64,000 bases of DNA from Echiichthys vipera (taxonomy: Eukaryota > Chordata > Actinopteri > Perciformes > Trachinidae): the NCBI GenBank assembly GCA_963691815.1, contig OY829662.1, positions 21,402,276 through 21,466,275 on the forward strand. The letters are read 5' to 3'. The number at the start of each line of letters is the position of its first letter. Positions within the stretch are counted from its first letter, which is position 1. Shown here one piece after another: positions 1 through 11,624 of this stretch. A program made the position numbers and the translations under genes. The notes below the pieces were generated by a model that was given only the letters and a program-made list of their open reading frames with translations, had not been told where the DNA came from and ran no database searches.

Positions 1-378
1 ATTCAACAATCTAACCTCAAGAACAGCTGTTAACAAAGGGCCTCCGGCGACTCCAACGACTGTCGTCAAGACTCAATAGAGCACTACCAAAGTCGAAACC
101 AACTTCCCACCAACGACTGCCACTCTAACGACGGTCGTTGGCACTTTGGAGCACAAAGGGTCCCAGGGACATCATTGGCCTTGTGAGAGGTTAAATACTG
201 GGATCTCCACACCAGTTAATTGGATCAGTCCCAGCCTGGTCAGATGCATACATGAACTGATGAAGCCTCTTCGATGAGAGGTGAAACCTCTTCCTAGACA
301 AATAACCAAGTCCAGTTGCTTTTGACTGAAATTGCTTTGAGGATGACGATGACCTGGACAAATGAGAATATTCACAGG
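1..378 (+). mobile_element. PLE remnant, unit 0 (cut by window edge)
   Basis: Only the end of the coding part and the 3' tail are inside the window. The segment matches 4111-4488 closely, so unit 0 resembles unit 3. Hammerhead-like core at 254-293. Confidence 0.85.
254..293 (+). ncRNA. Hammerhead-ribozyme-like motif in PLE tail
   Basis: CTGATGA at 257-263 is followed by a 6-bp stem (GCCTCT with AGAGGT, loop TCGATG) and GAAAC at 283-287. GAA at 254-256 can pair with TTC at 291-293 as stem I, which places the cleavage site after CTC at 290. PLEs are known to carry hammerhead motifs with a minimal stem III. Here the base expected to pair in stem III is C rather than G (recalled fish copies read GTC), and an extra A sits before stem II, so activity is doubtful. 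The motif recurs in every complete unit at the same offset. Stem II is preserved although its loop varies between units. Confidence 0.6.
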
Positions 379-523
379 CTAAAATCTATGAATGGTTACA
401 GCGATTTAAATCTTACTCTGGATGTTCAGGGTGAATGAGCCTTCCTCTACTTAGTACCACTACAATTAAAACATTCTCCACATACTCTGTTAGCAAGAAA
501 GTTTTTAGAAGGTCGAGCTGACC

Positions 524-530
524 TATAAAG
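524..530 (+). promoter_or_regulatory. TATA-like box 30 nt upstream of tRNA-Trp
   Basis: TATAAAG begins exactly 30 nt before the tRNA in all 24 units and also in the decayed short unit at 33408-33414, although much of the surrounding spacer differs there. Vertebrate tRNA genes usually rely on internal A and B boxes. A TATA box at this spacing is known to help Pol III in other organisms and in type 3 genes. The functional role here is inferred. Confidence 0.55.
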
Positions 531-553
531 TACCAATTATACCATTAATACCG

Positions 554-625
554 GGCCTTGTGGCGCAATGGTAGCGCATCTGACTCCAGATCAGAAGGTT
601 ATGTGTTCAAATCACATCAGGGTCA
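554..625 (+). tRNA. tRNA-Trp (CCA), unit 1
   Basis: A 72-nt cloverleaf with CCA in the anticodon loop. This copy alone has A instead of G after the D stem (position 26). TATA-like box at 524-530. No run of four Ts follows until 1674. Confidence 0.9.
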
Positions 626-664
626 CAAAACAGTGAAGACCTACCAATCTCTTTAAATGTATGG

Positions 665-1732
665 GTATACAGAAACCCCACTCACACACCGTTTGACTCT
701 CACCACCCCTTGGAACACAAGCTTGGAGATATCAGAACACTGCAGCATAGAGCTGATAAAGTACCCTCCAGCTCACAGGCCCAAAGGGAAGAATGCAAGC
801 ACCTGAGAGGCTCCCTCACAACTTGTGGCTACCCCAGCTGGACCTTTCTGAAAACAGCAGCTGCTTCCAGAAAGAAGACCAAAGTGGTGAAGAAAGAAAA
901 AGAAAACAAGAGAAACAACATAATCGTTCCGTATGTGGCTGGGGTATCAGAGAAACTGTGGAGGGTCTTCAACAAACACAGCATCCCTGTGTAATTTAAA
1001 CCCAGTAACACACTCAGACAGACTTGAACAAGCCAAGGACAATACAGCACACACCCACGAAAGCAATCTGCTTCATGCTGTCCAATGCAACGAGGAATGC
1101 AAAGATCTCTACATTGGGGAAACAAAACAACCTCTGCATAAACACATGACCCAACACAGGCCTGCACTCCGCTGTCCACTTAACATCTCAAGGAGAAAGC
1201 CCACCCCTTTGAGGACTACAGTGTCAACATCCTGGACAGAGAGGACAGATGGTTTGAAAGAGGAGTAAAAGAAGCCATCGCTAAACAGAGGAGGAGGTCT
1301 GAGACACCACTTATCTTCAATTTATAATGCAGCCCTTTCATCCCTTCCCAAGAGATTCAACAATCTAACCTCAGGAACAGCTGTTCACAAAGGGCCTCCG
1401 GCGACTCCAACGACTGTCGTCAAGACTCAATAGAGCACTACCAAAGTCGAAACCAACTTCCCACCAACAACTGCCACTCTAACGACGGTCGTTGGCACTT
1501 TGGAGCACAAAGGGTCCTAGGGACATCATTGGCCTTGTGAGAGGTTAAATACTGGGATCTCCACACCAGTTAATTGGATCAGTCCCAGCCTGGTCAGATG
1601 CATACATGAACTGATGAAGCCTCTTTGGTGAGAGGTGAAACCTCTTCCTAGACAAATAACCAAGTCCAGTTGCTTTTGACTGAAATTGCTTTGAGGATGA
1701 CGATGACCTGGACAAATGAGAATATTCACAGG
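665..1732 (+). mobile_element. PLE remnant, unit 1
   Basis: Frame opens at the conserved YRNPTHT stretch and stops after 94 codons downstream of the first Met (TAA after HSIPV, 992-994). The 24-bp segment near 1280 is absent. Hammerhead-like core at 1608-1647. Confidence 0.85.
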
Positions 1733-1907
1733 CTAAAATCTATGAATGGTTACAGCGATTTAAATCTTACTCTGGATGTTCAGGGTGAATGAGCCTTCCT
1801 CTACTTAGTACCACTACAATTAAAACATTCTTCACATACTCTGTTAGCAAGAAAGTTTTTAGAAGGTCGAGCTGACCTATAAAGTACCAATTATACCATT
1901 AATACCG

Positions 1908-1979
1908 GGCCTTGTGGCGCAATGGTAGCGCGTCTGACTCCAGATCAGAAGGTTATGTGTTCAAATCACATCAGGGTCA
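1908..1979 (+). tRNA. tRNA-Trp (CCA), unit 2
   Basis: Consensus array copy, all stems paired. TATA-like box at 1878-1884. Confidence 0.9.
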
Positions 1980-2018
1980 CAAAACAGTGAAGACCTACCA
2001 ATCTCTTTAAATGTATGG

Positions 2019-3109
2019 GTATACAGAAACCCCACTTACACACCGTTTGACTCTCACCACCCCTTGGAACACAAGCTTGGAGTTATCAGAACACTGCAGC
2101 ACAGAGCTGATAAAGTACCCTCCAGCTCACAGGCCCAAAGGGAAGAACGCAAGCACCTGAGAGGCTCCCTCACAACTTGTGGCTACCCCAGCTAGACCAT
2201 TCTGAAAACAGCAGCTGCTTCCAGAAAGAAGACCAAAGTGGTTAAGAAAGAAAAAGAAAACAAGAGAAACAACATAGTCGTTCCGTATGTGGCTGGGGTA
2301 TCAGAGAAACTGTGGAGGGTCTTCAACAAACACAGCATCCCTGTGTAATTTAAACCCAGTAACACACTCAGACAGACTTGAACATCCCAAGGACAATACA
2401 GCACACACCCACAAAAGCAATCTGCTTCATGCTGTCCAATGCAACGAGGAATGCAAAGATCTCTACATTGGGGAAACAAAACAACCTCTGCATAAACACA
2501 TGACCCAACACAGGCCTGCACTCCGCTGTCCACTTAACATCTCAAGGAGAAAGCCCACTCCTTTGATGACAACAGTGTCAACATCCTGGACAGAGAGGAC
2601 AGATGGTTTGAAAGAGGAGTAAAAGAAGCCATCTATGTAAAATTAGAGAAACCATCTCTAAACAGAGGAGGAGGTCTGAGACACCACTTATCTTCAATTT
2701 ATAATGCAGCCCTTTCATCCCTTCCCAAGAGATTCAACAATCTAACCTGAAGAACAGCTGTTTGCAAAGGGCCTCCGGCGACTCCAACGACTGTCGTCAA
2801 GACTCAAAAAAGCACTACCAAAGTCGAAACCAACTTCCCACCAACGACTGCCACTCTAACGATGGTCGTTGGCACTTTAGAGCACAAAGGGTCCCAGGGA
2901 GTTCATTGGCCTTGTGAGAGGTTAAATACAGGGATCTCCACACCAGTTAATTGGATCAGTCCCAGCCTGGTCAGATGCATACATGAACTGATGAAGCCTC
3001 TTTGATGAGAGGTGAAACCTCTTCCTAGACAAATAACCAAGTCCAGTTGCTTTTGACTGAAATTGCTTTGAGGATGACGATGACCTGGACAAATGAGAAT
3101 ATTCACAGG
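2019..3109 (+). mobile_element. PLE remnant, unit 2
   Basis: A Trp codon of the PLE frame is changed to TAG (at AGC-TAG-ACC near 2193), and the TAA after HSIPV is also present. The 24-bp segment is present. Hammerhead-like core at 2985-3024. Confidence 0.85.
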
Positions 3110-3284
3110 CTAAAATCTATGAATGGTTACAGCGATTTAAATCTTACTCTAGATGTTGAGGGTGAATGAGCCTTCCTCTACTTAGTACCACTACGATTAA
3201 AACATTCTCCACATACTCTGTTAGCAAGAAAGTTTTTAGAAGGTTGAGCTGACCTATAAAGTACCAATTATACCATTAATACCG

Positions 3285-3356
3285 GGCCTTGTGGCGCAAT
3301 GGTAGCGCGTCTGACTCCAGATCAGAAGGTTATGTGTTCAAATCACATCAGGGTCA
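3285..3356 (+). tRNA. tRNA-Trp (CCA), unit 3
   Basis: Consensus copy. TATA-like box at 3255-3261. Confidence 0.9.
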
Positions 3357-3395
3357 CAAAACAGTGAAGACCTACCAATCTCTTTAAATGTATGG

Positions 3396-4488
3396 GTATA
3401 CAGAAACCCCACTTACACACCGTTTGACTCTCACCACCCCTTGGAACACAAGCTTGGAGTTATCAGAACACTGCAGCACAGAGCTGATAAAGTACCCTCC
3501 AGCTCACAGGCCCAAAGGGAAGAACGCAAGCACCTGAGAGGCTCCCTCACATCTTGTGGCTACCCCAGCTGGACCTTTCTGAAAACAGCAGCTGCTTCCA
3601 GAAAGAAGACCAAAGTGGTTGAGAAAGAAAAAGAAATCAAGAGAAATAACATAGTCGTTCCGTATGTGGCTGGGGTATCAGAGAAACTGTGGAGAGTCTT
3701 CAACAAACACAGCATCCCTGTGTATTTCAAACCCAGTAACACACTCAGACAGAGACTTGTACATCCCAAGGACAGAACAGCACACACCCACAAAAGCAAT
3801 CTGCTTCATGCTGTCCAATGCAACGAGGAATGCAAAGATCTCTACATTGGGGAAACAAAACAACCACTGCATAAACACATGACCCAACACAGGCCTGCAC
3901 TCCGCTGTCCACTTAACATCTCAAGGAGAAAGCCCACTCCTTTGATGACAACAGTGTCAACATCCTGGACAGAGAGGACAGATGGTTTGAAAGAGGAGTA
4001 AAAGAAGCCATCTATGTAAAATTAGAGAAACCATCTCTAAACAGAGGAGGAGGTCTGAGACACCACTTATCTTCAATTTATAATGCAGCCCTTTCATCCC
4101 TTCCCAAGAGATTCAACAATCTAACCTCAAGAACAGCTGTTAACAAAGGGCCTCCGGCGACTCCAACGACTGTCGTCAAGACTCAATAGAGCACTACCAA
4201 AGTCGAAACCAACTTCCCACCAACGACTGCCACTCTAACGACGGTCGTTGGCACTTTGGAGCACAAAGGGTCCCAGGGACATCATTGGCCTTGTGAGAGG
4301 TTAAATACTGGGATCTCCACACCAGTTAATTGGATCAGTCCCAGCCTGGTCAGATGCATACATGAACTGATGAAGCCTCTTCGATGAGAGGTGAAACCTC
4401 TTCCTAGACAAATAACCAAGTCCAGTTGCTTTTGACTGAAATTGCTTTGAGGATGACGATGACCTGGACAAATGAGAATATTCACAGG
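3396..4488 (+). mobile_element. PLE remnant, unit 3 (186-codon frame open)
   Basis: The longest surviving PLE frame (first Met 3441, stop 4001) covers the linker and the GIY-YIG-like segment up to a frameshift. Beyond that, the downstream PLE residues (EDRWFERGVKEA) continue in another frame. In the GIY-YIG region the first motif reads LLHAVQC and the second DLYIGETKQPLHKHM, so His occupies the positions where a Tyr and an Arg are expected. Hammerhead-like core at 4364-4403. Confidence 0.85.
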
Positions 4489-4663
4489 CTAAAATCTATG
4501 AATGGTTACAGCGATTTAAATCTTACTCTGGATGTTCAGGGTGAATGAGCCTTCCTCTACTTAGTACCACTACAATTAAAACATTCTCCACATACTCTGT
4601 TAGCAAGAAAGTTTTTAGAAGGTCGAGCTGACCTATAAAGTACCAATTATACCATTAATACCG

Positions 4664-4735
4664 GGCCTTGTGGCGCAATGGTAGTGCGTCTGACTCCAGA
4701 TCAGAAGGTTATGTGTTCAAATCACATCAGGGTCA
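4664..4735 (+). tRNA. tRNA-Trp (CCA), unit 4
   Basis: D-stem C changed to T (GTGC instead of GCGC), leaving a G-U wobble. The change is shared only with unit 5. TATA-like box at 4634-4640. Confidence 0.88.
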
Positions 4736-4774
4736 CAAAACAGTGAAGACCTACCAATCTCTTTAAATGTATGG

Positions 4775-5842
4775 GTATACAGAAACCCCACTCACACACC
4801 GTTTGACTCTCACCACCCCTTGGAACACAAGCTTGGAGATATCAGAACACTGCAGCATAGAGCTGATAAAGTACCCTCCAGCTCACAGGCCCAAAGGGAA
4901 GAACGCAAGCACCTGAGAGGCTCCCTCACAACTTGTGGCTACCCCAGCTGGACCTTTCTGAAAACAGCAGCTGCTTCCAGAAAGAAGACCAAAGTGGTGA
5001 AGAAAGAAAAAGAAAACAAGAGAAACAACATAATCGTTCCGTATGTGGCTGGGGTATCAGAGAAACTGTGGAGGGTCTTCAACAAACACAGCATCCCTGT
5101 GTAATTTAAACCCAGTAACACACTCAGACAGACTTGAACAAGCCAAGGACAATACAGCACACACCCACGAAAGCAATCTGCTTCATGCTGTCCAATGCAA
5201 CGAGGAATGCAAAGATCTCTACATTGGGGAAACAAAACAACCTCTGCATAAACACATGACCCAACACAGGCCTGCACTCCGCTGTCCACTTAACATCTCA
5301 AGGAGAAAGCCCACCCCTTTGAGGACTACAGTGTCAACATCCTGGACAGAGAGGACAGATGGTTTGAAAGAGGAGTAAAAGAAGCCATCGCTAAACAGAG
5401 GAGGAGGTCTGAGACACCACTTATCTTCAATTTATAATGCAGCCCTTTCATCCCTTCCCAAGAGATTCAACAATCTAACCTCAGGAACAGCTGTTCACAA
5501 AGGGCCTCCGGCGACTCCAACGACTGTCGTCAAGACTCAATAGAGCACTACCAAAGTCGAAACCAACTTCCCACCAACAACTGCCACTCTAACGACGGTC
5601 GTTGGCACTTTGGAGCACAAAGGGTCCCAGGGACATCATTGGCCTTGTGAGAGGTTAAATACTGGGATCTCCACACCAGTTAATTGGATCAGTCCCAGCC
5701 TGGTCAGATGCATACATGAACTGATGAAGCCTCTTCGGTGAGAGGTGAAACCTCTTCCTAGACAAATAACCAAGTCCAGTTGCTTTTGACTGAAATTGCT
5801 TTGAGGATGACGATGACCTGGACAAATGAGAATATTCACAGG
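4775..5842 (+). mobile_element. PLE remnant, unit 4
   Basis: Near-copy of unit 1 shifted by 4110 bp: same GDI residues after MEHKL, same stop after HSIPV, same missing 24-bp segment. Hammerhead-like core at 5718-5757. Confidence 0.85.
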
Positions 5843-6017
5843 CTAAAATCTATGAATGGTTACAGCGATTTAAATCTTACTCTGGATGTTCAGGGTGAAT
5901 GAGCCTTCCTCTACTTAGTACCACTACAATTAAAACATTCTTCACATACTCTGTTAGCAAGAAAGTTTTTAGAAGGTCGAGCTGACCTATAAAGTACCAA
6001 TTATACCATTAATACCG

Positions 6018-6089
6018 GGCCTTGTGGCGCAATGGTAGTGCGTCTGACTCCAGATCAGAAGGTTATGTGTTCAAATCACATCAGGGTCA
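6018..6089 (+). tRNA. tRNA-Trp (CCA), unit 5
   Basis: Carries the same D-stem T as unit 4. TATA-like box at 5988-5994. Confidence 0.88.
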
Positions 6090-6128
6090 CAAAACAGTGA
6101 AGACCTACCAATCTCTTTAAATGTATGG

Positions 6129-7215
6129 GTATACAGAAACCCCACTTACACACCGTTTGACTCTCACCACCCCTTGGAACACAAGCTTGGAGTTATCAGA
6201 ACACTGCAGCACAGAGCTGATAAAGTACCCTCCAGCTCACAGGCCCAAAGGGAAGAACGCAAGCACCTGAGAGGCTCCCTCACAACTTGTGGCTACCCCA
6301 GCTGGACCTTTCTGAAAACAGCAGCTGCTTCCAGAAAGAAGACCAAAGTGGTTAAGAAAGAAAAGAGAAAACAAGAGAAACAACATAGTCGTCCGTATGT
6401 GGCTGGGGTATCAGAGAAACTGTGGAGGGTCTTCAACAAACACAGCATCCCTGTGTAATTTAAACCCAGTAACACACTCAGACTTGAACATCCCAAGGAC
6501 AATACAGCACACACCCACAAAAGCAATCTGCTTCATGCTGTCCAATGCAACGAGGAATGCAAAGATCTCTACATTGGGGAAACAAAACAACCTCTGCATA
6601 AACACATGACCCAACACAGGCCTGCACTCCGCTGTCCACTTAACATCTCAAGGAGAAAGCCCACTCCTTTGATGACAACAGTGTCAACATCCTGGACAGA
6701 GAGGACAGATGGTTTGAAAGAGGAGTAAAAGAAGCCATCTATGTAAAATTAGAGAAACCATCTCTAAACAGAGGAGGAGGTCTGAGACACCACTTATCTT
6801 CAATTTATAATGCAGCCCTTTCATCCCTTCCCAAGAGATTCAACAATCTAACCTGAAGAACAGCTGTTTGCAAAGGGCCTCCGGCGACTCCAACGACTGT
6901 CGTCAAGACTCAAAAAACTACTACCAAAGTCGAAACCAACTTCCCACCAACGACTGCCACTCTAACGACGGTCGTTGGCACTTTAGAGCACAAAGGGTCC
7001 CAGGGAGTTCATTGGCCTTGTGAGAGGTTAAATACTGGGATCTCCACACCAGTTAATTGGATCAGTCCCAGCCTGGTCAGATGCATACATGAACTGATGA
7101 AGCCTCTTCGATGAGAGGTGAAACCTCTTCCTAGACAAATAACCAAGTCCAGTTGCTTTTGACTGAAATTGCTTTGAGGATGACGATGACCTGGACAAAT
7201 GAGAATATTCACAGG
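6129..7215 (+). mobile_element. PLE remnant, unit 5
   Basis: Local rearrangement in the lysine-rich linker (KKEKRKQEKQ) with compensating indels. Stop after HSIPV. Hammerhead-like core at 7091-7130. Confidence 0.85.
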
Positions 7216-7390
7216 CTAAAATCTATGAATGGTTACAGCGATTTAAATCTTACTCTAGATGTTGAGGTTGAATGAGCCTTCCTCTACTTAGTACCACTAC
7301 GATTAAAACATTCTCCACATACTCTGTTAGCAAGAAAGTTTTTAGAAGGTTGAGCTGACCTATAAAGTACCAATTATACCATTAATACCG

Positions 7391-7462
7391 GGCCTTGTGG
7401 CGCAATGGTAGCGCGTCTGACTCCAGATCAGAAGGTTATGTGTTCAAATCACATCAGGGTCA
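7391..7462 (+). tRNA. tRNA-Trp (CCA), unit 6
   Basis: Consensus copy. TATA-like box at 7361-7367. Confidence 0.9.
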
Positions 7463-7501
7463 CAAAACAGTGAAGACCTACCAATCTCTTTAAATGTATG
7501 G

Positions 7502-8594
7502 GTATACAGAAACCCGACTTACACACCGTTTGACTCTCACCACCCCTTGGAACACAAGCTTGGAGTTATCAGAACACTGCAGCACAGAGCTGATAAAGTA
7601 CCCTCCAGCTCACAGGCCCAAAGGGAAGAACGCAAGCACCTGAGAGGCTCCCTCACATCTTGTGGCTACCCCAGCTGGACCTTTCTGAAAACAGCAGCTG
7701 CTTCCAGAAAGAAGACCAAAGTGGTTGAGAAAGAAAAAGAAATCAAGAGAAATAACATAGTCGTTCCGTATGTGGCTGGGGTATCAGAGAAACTGTGGAG
7801 GGTCTTCAACAAACACAGCATCCCTGTGTATTTCAAACCCAGTAACACACTCAGACAGAGACTTGTACATCCCAAGGACAGAACAGCACACACCCACAAA
7901 AGCAATCTGCTTCATGCTGTCCAATGCAACGAGGAATGCAAAGATCTCTACATTGGGGAAATAAAACAACCACTGCATAAACACATGACCCAACACAGGC
8001 CTGCACTCCGCTGTCCACTTAACATCTCAAGGAGAAAGCCCACTCCTTTTAGGACAACAGTGTCAACATCCTGGACGGAGAGGACAGATGGTTTGAAAGA
8101 GGAGTAAAAGAAGCCATCTATGTAAAATTAGAGAAACCATCTCTAAACAGAGGAGGAGGTCTGAGACACCACTTATCTTCAATTTATAATGCAGCCCTTT
8201 CATCCCTTCCCAAGAGATTCAACAATCTAACCTGAAGAACAGCTGTTCGCAAAGGGCCTCCGGCGACTCCAACGACTGTCGTCAAGACTCAATAGAGCAC
8301 TACCAAAGTCGAAACCAACTTCCCACCAACAACTGCCACTCTAACGACGGTCGTTGGCACTTTGGAGCACAAAGGGTCCCAGGGAGTTCATTGGCCTTGT
8401 GAGAGGTTAAATACTGGGATCTCCACACCAGTTAATTGGATCAGTCCCAGCCTGGTCAGATGCATACATGAACTGATGAAGCCTCTTCGATGAGAGGTGA
8501 AACCTCTTCCTAGACAAATAACCAAGTCCAGTTGCTTTTGACTGAAATTGCTTTGAGGATGACGATGACCTGGACAAATGAGAATATTCACAGG
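7502..8594 (+). mobile_element. PLE remnant, unit 6 (186-codon frame open)
   Basis: Open frame 7547-8107. It carries the PTPFRTT variant, whose DNA contains a TTTT run about 0.6 kb past the tRNA. Hammerhead-like core at 8470-8509. Confidence 0.85.
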
Positions 8595-8769
8595 CAAAAA
8601 TCTATGAATGGTTACAGCGATTTAAATCTTACTCTAGATGTTGAGGGTGAATGAGCCTTCCTCTACTTAGTACCACTACGATTAAAACATTCTCCACATA
8701 CTCTGTTAGCAAGAAAGTTTTTAGAAGGTTGAGCTGACCTATAAAGTACCAATTATACCATTAATACCG

Positions 8770-8841
8770 GGCCTTGTGGCGCAATGGTAGCGCGTCTGAC
8801 TCCAGATCAGAAGGTTATGTGTTCAAATCACATCAGGGTCA
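8770..8841 (+). tRNA. tRNA-Trp (CCA), unit 7
   Basis: Consensus copy. TATA-like box at 8740-8746. Confidence 0.9.
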
Positions 8842-8880
8842 CAAAACAGTGAAGACCTACCAATCTCTTTAAATGTATGG

Positions 8881-9966
8881 GTATACAGAAACCCCACTTA
8901 CACACCGTTTGACTCTCACCACCCCTTGGAACACAAGCTTGGAGTTATCAGAACACTGCAGCACAGAGCTGATAAAGTACCCTCCAGCTCACAGGCCCAA
9001 AGGGAAGAACGCAAGCACCTGAGAGGCTCCCTCACAACTTGTGGCTACCCCAGCTGGACCTTTCTGAAAACAGCAGCTGCTTCCAGAAAGAAGACCAAAG
9101 TGGTTAAGAAAGAAAAAGAAAACAAGAGAAACAACATAGTCGTCCGTATGTGGCTGGGGTATCAGAGAAACTGTGGAGGGTCTTCAACAAACACAGCATC
9201 CCTGTGTAATTTAAACCCAGTAACACACTCAGACTTGAACATCCCAAGGACAATACAGCACACACCCACAAAAGCAATCTGCTTCATGCTGTCCAATGCA
9301 ACGAGGAATGCAAAGATCTCTACATTGGGGAAACAAAACAACCTCTGCATAAACACATGACCCAACACAGGCCTGCACTCCGCTGTCCACTTAACATCTC
9401 AAGGAGAAAGCCCACTCCTTTGATGACAACAGTGTCAACATCCTGGACAGAGAGGACAGATGGTTTGAAAGAGGAGTAAAAGAAGCCATCTATGTAAAAT
9501 TAGAGAAACCATCTCTAAACAGAGGAGGAGGTCTGAGACACCACTTATCTTCAATTTATAATGCAGCCCTTTCATCCCTTCCCAAGAGATTCAACAATCT
9601 AACCTGAAGAACAGCTGTTCGCAAAGGGCCTCCGGCGACTCCAACGACTGTCGTCAAGACTCAATAGAGCACTACCAAAGTCGAAACCAACTTCCCACCA
9701 ACAACTGCCACTCTAACGACGGTCGTTGGCACTTTGGAGCACAAAGGGTCCCAGGGAGTTCATTGGCCTTGTGAGAGGTTAAATACTGGGATCTCCACAC
9801 CAGTTAATTGGATCAGTCCCAGCCTGGTCAGATGCATACATGAACTGATGAAGCCTCTTCGATGAGAGGTGAAACCTCTTCCTAGACAAATAACCAAGTC
9901 CAGTTGCTTTTGACTGAAATTGCTTTGAGGATGACGATGACCTGGACAAATGAGAATATTCACAGG
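8881..9966 (+). mobile_element. PLE remnant, unit 7
   Basis: One base lost at the GTCGTCCG junction shifts the frame, giving a 144-codon chimeric frame (8926-9360). Hammerhead-like core at 9842-9881. Confidence 0.85.
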
Positions 9967-10141
9967 CAAAAATCTATGAATGGTTACAGCGATTTAAATC
10001 TTACTCTAGATGTTGAGGGTGAATGAGCCTTCCTCTACTTAGTACCACTACGATTAAAACATTCTCCACATACTCTGTTAGCAAGAAAGTTTTTAGAAGG
10101 TTGAGCTGACCTATAAAGTACCAATTATACCATTAATACCG

Positions 10142-10213
10142 GGCCTTGTGGCGCAATGGTAGCGCGTCTGACTCCAGATCAGAAGGTTATGTGTTCAAAT
10201 CACATCAGGGTCA
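10142..10213 (+). tRNA. tRNA-Trp (CCA), unit 8
   Basis: Consensus copy. TATA-like box at 10112-10118. Confidence 0.9.
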
Positions 10214-10252
10214 CAAAACAGTAAAGACCTACCAATCTCTTTAAATGTATGG

Positions 10253-11338
10253 GTATACAGAAACCCCACTTACACACCGTTTGACTCTCACCACCCCTTG
10301 GAACACAAGCTTGGAGTTATCAGAACACTGCAGCACAGAGCTGATAAAGTACCCTCCAGCTCACAGGCCCAAAGGGAAGAACGCAAGCACCTGAGAGGCT
10401 CCCTCACAACTTGTGGCTACCCCAGCTGGACCTTTCTGAAAACAGCAGCTGCTTCCAGAAAGAAGACCAAAGTGGTTAAGAAAGAAAAAGAAAACAAGAG
10501 AAACAACATAGTCGTCCGTATGTGGCTGGGGTATCAGAGAAACTGTGGAGGGTCTTCAACAAACACAGCATCCCTGTGTAATTTAAACCCAGTAACACAC
10601 TCAGACTTGAACATCCCAAGGACAATACAGCACACACCCACAAAAGCAATCTGCTTCATGCTGTCCAATGCAACGAGGAATGCAAAGATCTCTACATTGG
10701 GGAAACAAAACAACCTCTGCATAAACACATGACCCAACACAGGCCTGCACTCCGCTGTCCACTTAACATCTCAAGGAGAAAGCCCACTCCTTTGATGACA
10801 ACAGTGTCAACATCCTGGACAGAGAGGACAGATGGTTTGAAAGAGGAGTAAAAGAAGCCATCTATGTAAAATTAGAGAAACCATCTCTAAACAGAGGAGG
10901 AGGTCTGAGACACCACTTATCTTCAATTTATAATGCAGCCCTTTCATCCCTTCCCAAGAGATTCAACAATCTAACCTGAAGAACAGCTGTTTGCAAAGGG
11001 CCTCCGGCGACTCCAACGACTGTCGTCAAGACTCAAAAAAGCACTACCAAAGTCGAAACCAACTTCCCACCAACGACTGCCACTCTAACGACGGTCGTTG
11101 GCACTTTAGAGCACAAAGGGTCCCAGGGAGTTCATTGGCCTTGTGAGAGGTTAAATACTGGGATCTCCACACCAGTTAATTGGATCAGTCCCAGCCTGGT
11201 CAGATGCATACATGAACTGATGAAGCCTCTTCGATGAGAGGTGAAACCTCTTCCTAGACAAATAACCAAGTCCAGTTGCTTTTGACTGAAATTGCTTTGA
11301 GGATGACGATGACCTGGACAAATGAGAATATTCACAGG
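10253..11338 (+). mobile_element. PLE remnant, unit 8
   Basis: Same one-base frameshift and 144-codon frame as unit 7, so the two are sister copies. Hammerhead-like core at 11214-11253. Confidence 0.85.
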
Positions 11339-11513
11339 CTAAAATCTATGAATGGTTACAGCGATTTAAATCTTACTCTAGATGTTGAGGTTGAATGAGC
11401 CTTCCTCTACTTAGTACCACTACGATTAAAACATTCTCCACATACTCTGTTAGCAAGAAAGTTTTTAGAAGGTTGAGCTGACCTATAAAGTACCAATTAT
11501 ACCATTAATACCG

Positions 11514-11585
11514 GGCCTTGTGGCGCAATGGTAGCGCGTCTGACTCCAGATCAGAAGGTTATGTGTTCAAATCACATCAGGGTCA
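11514..11585 (+). tRNA. tRNA-Trp (CCA), unit 9
   Basis: Consensus copy. TATA-like box at 11484-11490. Confidence 0.9.
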
Positions 11586-11624
11586 CAAAACAGTGAAGAC
11601 CTACCAATCTCTTTAAATGTATGG

